A stretch of 36,019 bases of DNA from Arthrobacter sp. SO3 (GTDB lineage Bacteria > Actinomycetota > Actinomycetes > Actinomycetales > Micrococcaceae): the NCBI RefSeq assembly GCF_020532825.1, contig NZ_MQTS01000088.1:1-36019 (forward strand), given 5' to 3'. This document shows, one piece after another, positions 26,267 through 33,112 of this stretch. The position numbers and the translations under genes were made by a program. Below the pieces are notes generated by a model. It was given only the letters and a program-made list of their open reading frames with translations. It did not search any database and was not told the DNA's origin. Each line of letters opens with the position of its first letter. The stretch's first letter is position 1.

Positions 26267-26508
26267 CCAACATGCTTACAAATCCTGGACAACCCATCCT
26301 CGCCCGCTACCTCGACCGGATCGTACTGCGGCTCATCGACGTCACCGCCTTGGGCCAGCGGGAGGTGAATGCCCGGCTCGACCGGCACTTGGCGATCTTG
26401 GAGAGCCGGGGCATCCGATCTCTGGACGGACTCGGGGAGCTGTTCCTGTCCGGTGACATCGTGGCCCGGCCGGGCATCGTCCGTCCGCTCCGCACCCCGG
26501 CCGCGAGG
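26260..26508 (+). pseudogene. Gene start cut off by an IS256 end
   Basis: From the ATG at 26260 the frame reads MVTNMLTNPGQPILARYLDR, IVLRLIDVTALGQREVNARL, RHLAILESRGIRSLDGLGEL, FLSGDIVARPGIVRPL. This is coding-like, helical and soluble. At 26509 it runs into the terminal sequence of an IS256-type element, so only the first 83 codons remain. It was probably the next gene of the giant operon. Family not recognised. Confidence 0.45.
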
Positions 26509-26692
26509 GGTTACGTCCCGTGGAGTGGTGTAGATCTCCACAGTTGCGCGTTGCTCCGGCAACGTAGTGAGCCATCGTGCGATGTCAGTGAGTACCGATC
26601 AAAGAACTCACAAAGGACACAAACACACGATGGCTCTAGACCAGTCTGCCCTGCTTGACCTAGTAGGCAGGGACAGGATATATAGACCGGCT
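26509..26692 (+). mobile_element. Left end and first codons of an IS256-type element
   Basis: The end begins GGTTACGTCCCGTGGAGTGG and continues TGTAGATCTC. This is the GGTGTA-bearing terminus expected for actinobacterial IS256 elements, and it is repeated nearly exactly at 35941. A transposase-like start follows at 26630 (MALDQSALLDLVGRDRI), and then the homology is lost. The rest of the element is missing. A short hairpin GTTGC-TCCG-GCAAC lies inside the end. Confidence 0.6.
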
Positions 26693-27461
26693 GGCAACGT
26701 TGAGTGCCTGAACGAGCCCGGCGATAAATGAGGGAGTGCCATCAATTGCCAACCATTCACTCATTACCATTCGGGTATGCAAAAGTGAATGTCCTGAATC
26801 AACTAATGACTGGGACTTTTCGGTCGGGGCGAGGGGTTGCCAGGCCAGGTCGCTCAGCACAAGACCGGAGTGGGATCGGGTTTCATTGACGCATCTAGGT
26901 GTACTATATGATTCGGAGTGTTAGTTTATAAATAACGACTAGAGAATGCGATTAGGGCGGCCGTTTGTTCCCCCGATCGCGGCTACCAGATCACCGTGCG
27001 GCCGCAGCCGGGACGGGCAAGTTCGTTCCGGACTGGCCGGACCAAGTCGGCCGATAGATGTCTTCCGTTGCGGGTTCCAGGGACTTTGAGGCAAGGGTTG
27101 GCGGTTTCACCGCACCGTCGGCTGTCGCCGGCAACTAAGCGGGTACTCAGGAGGAAGCCAGCGAACGGGAAAAATCCGAGGGACCTCTCTCAGTATTTCT
27201 GATATGAAAATCCGCGGTATTTCGAAGAGCCCGGGATGGCTACACTCCCTAGTTAAACGTCGTCGCTAGGGTCTTTTGGCTCTGATTTCGGAAGCAAATT
27301 CTAATGAAAATCACTGTTGTTCATTAGCTGTAGGCGGCTGCCCCTGCTATTCGCTTCACAAAAGTGCCAAATGTAGCGGGCCATTGACATCCCCTACTGA
27401 AATGCGGATCCTAATTGCTAGAACTATTCCAGCAGCGGGCCCGCTGGATTTGGGGGTACTC
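26693..27461. other. AT-richer intergenic stretch without a supportable gene
   Basis: Base composition drops clearly here (for example GTGTACTATATGATTCGGAG near 26899 and TTAGTTTATAAATAACG near 26922). The open frames are under 70 codons, lack ribosome-binding sites and do not resemble proteins. It probably holds the promoter region of the SARP regulator and junk left by the IS256 truncation. No convincing operator or -35/-10 pair could be chosen. Confidence 0.5.
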
Positions 27462-28169
27462 ATGGGAAACGGCAACTTTTGCGATTTTCAGCTGAGCCTT
27501 TTACAATCGTGGAAGCTCCGCGGGGACTCGTGCATTCTGCACGTAGCGGCGCGTCAACAGCGGCTCATCACTGCCCTGGCTATACACGGTCCTCTACCTC
27601 GGAGCTACCTGGTCGGGCTCCTGTGGCCGGAGAGTTGCGAGAGTCTGGCCATGGAGAGTCTGCGCGTGAGCATACACCTGGTCTCACGGCAAGTCCCGGG
27701 CCTGCTGGTCAACGGCGGCGCTGAGCTTTCCCTCAGCGATTTGGTGGAGGTCGACTTGCACCGGGTTCGGTCCTGTGTTCGAGAGCTAAGCCAAACCGGG
27801 CTAAACGGGCATGTCGCTTCGTCACTGAGCCTATTGCGCGACGCCGAACTGCTCCCGGGCTGGTATGACGATTGGGTTCTCTTTGAACAGAACAGATTGC
27901 GGCAGGACCGGCTCCACGCGTTCCACATCATTGGGCGCGAGTCGCTGGCACGCCGTGACTTTGAGGTCGCTTTGGAAGCGTCGGAGGCAGCACTCGAACT
28001 TGAACCACTTTACGAAAGTGCGGTTGGACTCGTCATTCAGGCCCATAGGAAGCAGGGCAACAACGCTGCCGCGCTTCGGGCCTTCGAAAAGTATCGAACG
28101 CAGCTGAAGGAGGACATGGGCCTTGCTCCGTCGGAGGGCATTCGTCGCCTCGTCGCTGAGGCTTTATGA
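27462..28169 (+). CDS. SARP/BTAD-type transcriptional activator
   Basis: The start chosen is the ATG at 27462 with GGGGG 5 bases upstream; the in-frame extension to 27276 is Cys/Ser-rich and does not fit the family. The 235-residue product has an OmpR-like winged helix first (CDFQLSLLQSWKLRGDSCIL, RQQRLITALAIHGPLPRSYL, VGLLWPES, ESLRVSIHLVSRQVPGLL). The bacterial transcriptional activator domain with its TPR-like helices follows (LLPGWYDDWVLFEQNRLRQD, ALEASEAALELEPLYESAVG, RAFEKYRTQLKEDMGLAPS). This is the size of small SARP regulators, with no ATPase domain. SARP proteins activate nearby operons, often secondary-metabolism or horizontally acquired clusters. The giant operon upstream is the obvious candidate target, but an IS remnant separates them. 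Codon use is less GC-rich than in the neighbouring operons. Confidence 0.8.
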   Translation: MGNGNFCDFQLSLLQSWKLRGDSCILHVAARQQRLITALAIHGPLPRSYLVGLLWPESCESLAMESLRVSIHLVSRQVPGLLVNGGAELSLSDLVEVDLHRVRSCVRELSQTGLNGHVASSLSLLRDAELLPGWYDDWVLFEQNRLRQDRLHAFHIIGRESLARRDFEVALEASEAALELEPLYESAVGLVIQAHRKQGNNAAALRAFEKYRTQLKEDMGLAPSEGIRRLVAEAL

Positions 28170-28867
28170 GAGCCGGTCCCTGCGAGAACGAGGGATGACC
28201 AGACCATGCCCCAAAGGATACGGAACGAGCAAAGAGCGACAAGTGGAGATCGGGGCCAAGGCCGAGAAGACTCCTGTTAAATGCTGCGACGACCCTGCTT
28301 CATGGGCTCCGCCCGCCAGCTGAATCGCCCAAGCCGTTCGGATCGATACCGCGGGGCTGACACGTACGAGGCTTTGCTGACCCCGGCCCTGGGTACTCTC
28401 CTCCTGTACGACGACGATGGGGCAACGAGGAAGGCACAAGCATTAATTGATCAGGAAGAGGACGACGCTATGTCGTCTTCGGCCAGCTGGTGCCGGGTTC
28501 GGGGCGAGGCCCTGATCGTTGGCGCCGTGCTGTGGCGGTTGCTGGTGGCGCCGCCCGGGCTCCGTTGTTTTCGTGTCGCTCTGTTAGTCCGCGGCCAGCG
28601 TCCTAGGGGCCGCTGCCCCGTCATGCAGCCGTCCGCCGATCGGATCATGAACGATTTGAAGGGAGGTGACGTCGTGATGGAGAGTCTAGAGGCTGAGCGC
28701 GCCGTGCGGGCTTGCCCGGGAGTTCGCACCGAGCGCAGGCAGGACCCGGTTGCAGCCGAGATTGGATTTCTCCAGCGGGATCAAGTCTTTCAGGGCAAAG
28801 AAGCGCCGCACCCTGTCCATGCGGGGCGCGGCTGTTTGGGGGAGGCCTATCGTGGGGAGATTTGGGG
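28170..28867. other. Stretch without a supportable gene
   Basis: Open frames on both strands are low-complexity and inconsistent with each other. A good ribosome-binding site, GGGAGGTGA (28661-28669), precedes a GTG/ATG at 28674-28679. The frame it opens (MESLEAERAVRACPGV...) runs across the tRNA-derived site downstream and shows no family resemblance, so I do not call it. Confidence 0.4.
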
Positions 28868-28886
28868 GTGTGGACAGTGTCCACAC
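28868..28886. repeat. 19-bp palindrome, left of the tRNA-derived site
   Basis: GTGTGGAC-AGT-GTCCACAC, a perfect 8-3-8 inverted repeat. A closely related one lies at 29039-29057. Possible protein-binding site for a recombinase, an excision factor or a regulator. Confidence 0.55.
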
Positions 28887-28977
28887 TTTGGGTCTCGGAC
28901 TGGGCCGTACCGGTGCCGGACTGGGCCGGATTGCGGATGTTTCGGCGGGGATCCAGTGTTTGCAGGGGCTGGAACCC

Positions 28978-29000
28978 GGTTCGAGTCCCACCTCGGGCAC
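28978..29000 (+). other. 3' end of a tRNA-Leu gene, probable attachment site
   Basis: GGTTCGAGTCCCACCTCGGG and then CAC match the T-loop, the 3' half of the T-stem and the 3' acceptor strand of an actinobacterial tRNA-Leu (acceptor CTCGGGC, then A73). The 5' half of the T-stem does not pair and the rest of the tRNA is absent, so this is not a functional gene. A short 3' tRNA copy is the usual scar of site-specific integration by a tyrosine recombinase. No integrase gene is visible in the window. Confidence 0.6.
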
Positions 29001-29007
29001 GGTGTTT

Positions 29008-29027
29008 CCGCAGGTCAGCGGCTTTTT
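29008..29027 (+). terminator. Short hairpin with T-run after the tRNA-derived site
   Basis: CCGC at 29008-29011 pairs with GCGG at 29018-29021 and is followed by CTTTTT. This is what one expects after a tRNA gene and suggests the 3' flank was carried along with the tRNA end. Confidence 0.5.
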
Positions 29028-29038
29028 AGTGCCTTTTC

Positions 29039-29057
29039 GTGTGCACATTGTGCACAC
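29039..29057. repeat. 19-bp palindrome, right of the tRNA-derived site
   Basis: GTGTGCAC-ATT-GTGCACAC, a perfect 8-3-8 inverted repeat differing from the one at 28868 by one symmetric base per arm and in the spacer. Confidence 0.55.
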
Positions 29058-29259
29058 TCTCGCCTCTGATCTGATGTTCCGGGTGTGTGGGGTCCCGTAG
29101 ACGGCCTATTCGGTTGTGTAGGGGAGCGGCTGACTACGGCGGACCGGGTACCGCCCTTTGTGGTCCCTTATGGGTGTTCATCCTGGTTCTTCCTTTCCTT
29201 TGGGTTTTCGCGTTCACCACTTCATGGGGGCTAGAGACGCCTACAGCATGACTTGTTGA

Positions 29260-29469
29260 TTATTCTTTAGATCGGGCCAGGTATCGGCCGGTCCTGAATT
29301 TCTGCTTTGATACCTGTTCATGCAGGAATGCGTCGGGAACAGCATGACGCGGCAACTGATCCGGATCGGTCATGAGCTCGCTGAGCCTGGCCAGTCGGTA
29401 GGCGGAGCCGGCTTTGAGGCGCGTTGCAGGAATTGGTGGGCTTTGCGCCTCGTCGCTGGCCTGATCCAC
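29260..29469 (-). CDS. Short coding-like frame, unknown
   Basis: A GTG at 29469 opens 69 codons that look coding in composition: DEAQSPPIPATRLKAGSAY, RLARLSELMTDPDQLPRHAV, PDAFLHEQVSKQKFRTGRYL, ARSKE. An in-frame stop lies four codons upstream and there is no ribosome-binding site, so it may be the tail of a lost gene rather than a complete one. The stretch 29058-29259 shows nothing. Confidence 0.35.
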   Translation of the reverse strand: MDQASDEAQSPPIPATRLKAGSAYRLARLSELMTDPDQLPRHAVPDAFLHEQVSKQKFRTGRYLARSKE

Positions 29470-29546
29470 TAAAGGTTAAATCCGGGACCCGTATCTGGTT
29501 TGATCACTTTCTGATAGCAGCCCAGGTTGCCGGGCGTATGAGGAAA

Positions 29547-29618
29547 GCCTCCGCGCGAGTCCAGGGACTCAAGCGCGGAGGCTCCCGGCTCTCCAAGCTG
29601 GGGGGACTGGAGAGCCGG
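29547..29618. ncRNA. Two tandem strong hairpins, possible structured RNA or terminator pair
   Basis: Hairpin one: GCCTCCGCGC (29547-29556) pairs with GCGCGGAGGC (29573-29582), with an inner GAGTCC/GGACTC pairing. Hairpin two: CCGGCTCTCC (29585-29594) pairs with GGAGAGCCGG (29609-29618). Both have perfect 10-bp outer stems and are separated by two bases. No T-run follows on the plus strand. They lie between coding remnants and may be a structured RNA, a processed terminator or part of a mobile element end. Confidence 0.4.
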
Positions 29619-29642
29619 TCTAAGTCTACTGGCAGGGTGAGT

Positions 29643-29930
29643 TCATGACCGGTGGGCGGTGGGGAAGCTCGGCCTATAGGCCGGGTCGAGGTCCTTCGGC
29701 TGCTTGGCGCGGCGTCCGGACAGCCACCGCGCCATCGACCGTTCACACCTGTCACCGGAGCGGCCGTCACCTTGGACACTTCGCAGGGGTGAGCACATCA
29801 CGACGAAGGGATCTTCCGGACGGTGGCGCCGCACGGCATCGCCGGGGACTTGGCGCACCAGCCCGGAATGGACGTCGCAGAATCCGGCAAGGGCTTCCTC
29901 CGCGATCTCAAGGATCGTTGAAAATCTTGG
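29643..29930 (-). pseudogene. Coding remnant, unknown
   Basis: The minus strand reads STILEIAEEALAGFCDVHSG, LVRQVPGDAVRRHRPEDPFV from about 29930, then continues less convincingly to RSMARWLSGRRAKQPKDLD and a stop at 29643. The first 40 residues look like genuine protein. There is no clear start codon, and the frame may shift near 29800. It lies just downstream of the SDR gene but is not obviously part of that operon. Family not recognised. Confidence 0.3.
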
Positions 29931-29961
29931 TCTTGATGGGCTCTCTGACGTGGCCGGGCCG

Positions 29962-30738
29962 CTAATGGATGTGGCTTCCGCCGTTGATGTCGATGGTGGT
30001 GCCCGTGAGGTACGCGGATTCCTCGGAGGACAGGAAGGTGATGACGGCGGCGATCTCCTCCGTGGTGGCGTTGCGGCCCAGGGGGATGCCGGCGTTGATG
30101 GCGGCTTCCTGCTCGTCCGTGCTGCCCACGCGGATGTTGGTGTCCACGGCGCCGGGCGTGATGGCGTTGACCGTGACGCCGGTGGCGCCGATTTCGCGGG
30201 CCAGCGCCTTGGTCAGGCCCAGGATGGCGGCCTTCGCTGCGGAGTAGGGGACCTTCCCGAACACGCCGCCGCCGCGCTGGGCGGACACTGAGGACATGTT
30301 CACGATTCGGCCCCAGCCGTTCTCGATCATGTCCGGCAGGAACGCCTTGGTGACCAGGTAGGTTCCGGTGGCGTTGACGTTCATGACCTTGTGCCAGAGG
30401 TCCAGCGTGGTTTCCAGGAAGGGGACCGGGGAGGTGATGCCGGCGATGTTGGCCAGGGCTCCCACCGGGGGGAGGATGCCGGCGGCGACCTCGGTCTTGA
30501 CGGCTGCGTAGGCGGCGTTGACGGAGCTCTCATCGGCGACATCGATTTCGTGGCCGAACGCCGGCACGTTGAACTCATTGCCGATGTCGGCGGCGACCTT
30601 GGCGGACTTCTCGCCGTCGAGGTCCAGGATCACCACGCCCCAGCCCTGGCTGGCGTAGCGGCGGGCTGTGGTGATGCCGATGCCCCGGTCCGAGGTGGCT
30701 CCGGTGATGACGGCGGTGCGCTGGGTGGTGGTGGTCAT
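29962..30738 (-). CDS. SDR-family dehydrogenase/reductase
   Basis: The start is the ATG at 30738 behind AAGGAG; the longer frame to 30852 overlaps the upstream gene and is Pro/Gln-rich. The 258 residues show the classical short-chain dehydrogenase pattern: TGATSDRGIG (12-21), a nucleotide-binding acidic residue in DLDGEK (39-44), ANIAG (96-100), Ser150 in NMSSVSA, Tyr165 and Lys169 in PYSAAKA, and the C-terminal YLTGTTIDINGG. DLDGEK after the second strand suggests NAD(H) rather than NADP(H). Probable substrate: a sugar, polyol or sugar-acid intermediate of the same pathway as its neighbours. It is the second gene of a two-gene operon (28 bases after the TIM-barrel gene) transcribed away from the transporter. 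Confidence 0.88.
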   Translation of the reverse strand: MTTTTQRTAVITGATSDRGIGITTARRYASQGWGVVILDLDGEKSAKVAADIGNEFNVPAFGHEIDVADESSVNAAYAAVKTEVAAGILPPVGALANIAGITSPVPFLETTLDLWHKVMNVNATGTYLVTKAFLPDMIENGWGRIVNMSSVSAQRGGGVFGKVPYSAAKAAILGLTKALAREIGATGVTVNAITPGAVDTNIRVGSTDEQEAAINAGIPLGRNATTEEIAAVITFLSSEESAYLTGTTIDINGGSHIH

Positions 30739-30766
30739 GATGCTCCTTGGATTACTTGGTGGTGGT

Positions 30767-31591
30767 TCAGATGTGGTCGGTGATGAAGCTTGCCGCTTTT
30801 GCTGCGGCGGCGGGGCGTTCGTCGTCCGTGATGTCCCGGGTTTCGAGTTCAAGTGAGAAGTGGCCGGTGTAGCCGCTCAGCGTGAGGGCGCGGAGCCCGG
30901 CCGTGAAGTCTGCCTGCCCGTTGCCGATGCTTAGGTTGATGTTTCCCGGCACGGCGTCGCGAAGGTGGACGTGAGAGATGCGGCCGTGGTGTCGGGTGAG
31001 GTATTCCTGCGGGTCCTCGCCGGCCGCCACGATGTGGCTGAAGTCCATCACGATGCCGACGCCGGAGCCCGCCAGCCGCCGCGCCAGCAGTTCCGCGCGC
31101 TCGAGGTTCCAGCAGAACCTTAGGAAGTGCAGTGATTCGGTCCATAGTTCGACGCCGAATTCCGCTGCCCGATGCCCGGCGTGGATGAGCTGGGCGGCGA
31201 TTTCGTCCAGATCCTCCTCGAGGCTTTTTACAGCTTCGTGGCTAAAGGCGCCGCAGGGCAGGACCAGCGCCTTCGCGCCGGTGGTGGCGGCGAGGGTGAG
31301 GAGGGCCTCCAGGTGCCGTTCGCGGGCGAGCCGTGCAGCGTCGTCGAGCACTGCGTTGAGGTCTCCGATGTCCCCGTTGACCGAGCGGACGCTCAGCCCT
31401 GAGGCAGCAACGTCCGCGGTCACCGCGGCAACTGCGGTGTCGTCCAGGTTGTACGGGACATGGTTGCAGACGCCGGGGAGGGCGCCGAGGTCGAGTTCAT
31501 TAAAGCCCAGGCCGGTGATGGTCCGCAGGGCGGCCGGGAGCTCTTGGTGCCGGAAGCTGATGGTTGAGCAGCCGAGCCGGGAGTTGAACAT
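30767..31591 (-). CDS. Sugar-phosphate isomerase/epimerase-like TIM-barrel protein
   Basis: The ATG at 31591 follows AAAGGAG; the extension to 31651 runs through the promoter and is rejected. The 274-residue product is an AP-endonuclease-2/xylose-isomerase-like TIM barrel. LGCSTISFRHQELPAALRTI opens the barrel. Candidate metal ligands are the Glu in ELWTESLHF, the Asp and His in IVMDFSHIV, the His in ISHVHLRDA and the Glu in FSLELET. This fold interconverts ketoses, aldoses or keto-acids. It is the first gene of the minus-strand operon with the SDR gene and lies opposite the MHS transporter across a shared operator region. Substrate unknown; it could also be a dehydratase or lyase of the same fold. 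Confidence 0.82.
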   Translation of the reverse strand: MFNSRLGCSTISFRHQELPAALRTITGLGFNELDLGALPGVCNHVPYNLDDTAVAAVTADVAASGLSVRSVNGDIGDLNAVLDDAARLARERHLEALLTLAATTGAKALVLPCGAFSHEAVKSLEEDLDEIAAQLIHAGHRAAEFGVELWTESLHFLRFCWNLERAELLARRLAGSGVGIVMDFSHIVAAGEDPQEYLTRHHGRISHVHLRDAVPGNINLSIGNGQADFTAGLRALTLSGYTGHFSLELETRDITDDERPAAAAKAASFITDHI

Positions 31592-31628
31592 CGTCGTTGC
31601 TCCTTTGAATGGGCGGGTGATGTGAATC

Positions 31629-31658
31629 ACTGTAGTTCGCTTTACTGTCAACAGTCAA
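31629..31658 (-). promoter_or_regulatory. Probable promoter of the isomerase-SDR operon
   Basis: On the minus strand TTGACT (31653-31658) and TACAGT (31629-31634) are 18 bases apart. The -35 box lies inside the left arm of the 31646-31680 operator, so a bound repressor would block it. Confidence 0.5.
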
Positions 31659-31680
31659 CCTCCAACATTGACTGTTGACA
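31646..31680. promoter_or_regulatory. Operator, 13-bp inverted repeat between the divergent operons
   Basis: TGTCAACAGTCAA (31646-31658) and TTGACTGTTGACA (31668-31680) are exact reverse complements. The same core recurs at 31716 and twice before the GntR gene at 35148, which makes that FCD-GntR protein the likely binder. Confidence 0.72.
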
Positions 31681-31715
31681 TTCAGGCATGATGCGGGTCA
31701 CACTGGCATATCATT

Positions 31716-31730
31716 TGTTAACAGTCGACA
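31716..31730. promoter_or_regulatory. Second operator upstream of the transporter
   Basis: TGTTAACAGTCGACA shares the CAGTCGA/TGTTAAC core with the sites at 31646-31680 and 35096-35128. It lies 45 bases before the transporter ATG, probably within its 5' leader or over its promoter. Confidence 0.6.
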
Positions 31731-31774
31731 TCGGCGGTGCGGAAGCGCGGCCGGCTCCTCGAAAGGGATCAGCA

Positions 31775-33112
31775 ATGAGCAACGAAGCTCTGAAAATGCG
31801 CGGCCACGTGCATGGCACCAAGGACGCAAAGCGCGTCGCCATCGGCTCTAGCGTCGGCGCCGTCATTGAGACGTACGATTTTATCGGCTTCGGCACGGCC
31901 GCAGCCCTGTACTTCGGCACGGCGTTCTTCCCCACCGGAGATCCGGTGACCGGGACACTGGCCGCCTTCGCTACCCTGGGCGTCGGCTTTGCCGCCCGCC
32001 CGATCGGCGGCATCATCGGCGGCCACCTCGGTGACAAGCTGGGCCGCAAACCTGTCCTGGTCGCGTCCCTGATCCTCATGGGCGTCGCCACCTTCATCAT
32101 CGGCCTCCTCCCCACCTACAGCCAGGTCGGCCTCCTGGCCCCTGCCCTGCTGGTGTTCGTCCGGATTGTCCAGGGCCTGGCCTTCGGCGCTGAATGGGGC
32201 GGCGCCATCCTGATGAGCTACGAGCACGCTCCGTGGAAAACCAAGGGCAAATACACGGGAATGGTTCAGGCCGGTTTCCCGGTCGGACTGCTGCTGGCGA
32301 ACCTCGTGTTCCTCTTCAGCGTCCAGCTCGGCGGTGAGCTCGCCTGGCGCATTCCGTTCCTGGCCAGCATCGTGCTGGTCGTCGTTGGCCTGATCATCCG
32401 CTCCAAGGTCCCCGAGTCCCCAGTCTTCGAGGAAGTTAAGGACAGCGGCACCATCGTGAAGTCCCCCATCAAGGAGGTCCTCAAGACCGACTGGCGCAAC
32501 ATCGTGAAGGGCATCGGCCTGCGCATCGCCGAGACCGCCGGCTACGCAGTCTCCATCACCTACATGATCTCCTACCTCAACAGCCAGCACCTGGCCGACA
32601 AGACCCAGACGCTCGTGGCCCTGTGCATCGCCTCCGCGATCGGCATCTTCGCCACCCAAGCCTGGGCCAGGCTCACGGACAGGATCGGCAGGCGCCCGCT
32701 CTACATCTGGTCCTGCGCCTTCGCAGTGCTGTTCGCCATCCCGATGTTCCTGCTGGTCAACACCGGCATGTTCATCTTCATCATCGCCACCCTCGTGATC
32801 TCCTACGCCGTCTGCCAGAACTCCCTCGCCGGCGCCCAGGGTGCCTGGTTCCCGGAGCTCTTCCAGGCGAAGACCCGCGCCTCGGGCGCCTCGCTGGCCT
32901 ACCAGATCTCGGCCATGGTCTCCGGCTTCACCCCCTTCATCACCACCCTCCTGTTCGTCAGCTTCGGCTGGATGGGTCCGGCGCTGCTTTTCGGTTTCTA
33001 CGCAGCCATCGGCCTCTGGGCCGCCATCGTCACCCGGGAAACCTGGGGCAAGCGGGAACGGCAACTCGCCGACGAGGCCACCAAAAGCACCCCCCAGTCG
33101 GTGAACGTCTGA
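31775..33112 (+). CDS. MHS-family MFS transporter
   Basis: The ATG at 31775 follows AAAGGGA; the extension from 31688 covers operator sequence and is rejected. The 445 residues form a 12-helix major facilitator. The conserved loop between helices 2 and 3 is GGHLGDKLGRKPVLVASL. RIVQGLAFGAEWGGAILMSYE is the hallmark of the metabolite:H+ symporter subgroup (shikimate, ketoglutarate, proline/betaine, citrate carriers). A large central loop carries KSPIKEVLKTDWRN. It should import the pathway substrate, probably a charged small metabolite or sugar acid, with protons. Its stop overlaps the transketolase A start, so the transporter heads a three-gene operon. Confidence 0.88.
   Translation: MSNEALKMRGHVHGTKDAKRVAIGSSVGAVIETYDFIGFGTAAALYFGTAFFPTGDPVTGTLAAFATLGVGFAARPIGGIIGGHLGDKLGRKPVLVASLILMGVATFIIGLLPTYSQVGLLAPALLVFVRIVQGLAFGAEWGGAILMSYEHAPWKTKGKYTGMVQAGFPVGLLLANLVFLFSVQLGGELAWRIPFLASIVLVVVGLIIRSKVPESPVFEEVKDSGTIVKSPIKEVLKTDWRNIVKGIGLRIAETAGYAVSITYMISYLNSQHLADKTQTLVALCIASAIGIFATQAWARLTDRIGRRPLYIWSCAFAVLFAIPMFLLVNTGMFIFIIATLVISYAVCQNSLAGAQGAWFPELFQAKTRASGASLAYQISAMVSGFTPFITTLLFVSFGWMGPALLFGFYAAIGLWAAIVTRETWGKRERQLADEATKSTPQSVNV

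Noticed and set aside
26996..27202. Short frame before the SARP gene
   Set aside because: Arg-rich, without a ribosome-binding site, in a compositionally odd stretch; not supportable as a gene.
28950..29003. Possible complete tRNA gene
   Set aside because: Only the 3' 23 bases fit; no cloverleaf can be closed because the 5' T-stem strand, the anticodon arm and the 5' acceptor do not match.
28674..29069. Cys-containing frame after a very good ribosome-binding site (GGGAGGTGA)
   Set aside because: It reads across both palindromes and the tRNA-derived site and shows no family resemblance; its CxxC patterns appear to come from the repeated GGACTGGGCCG words.
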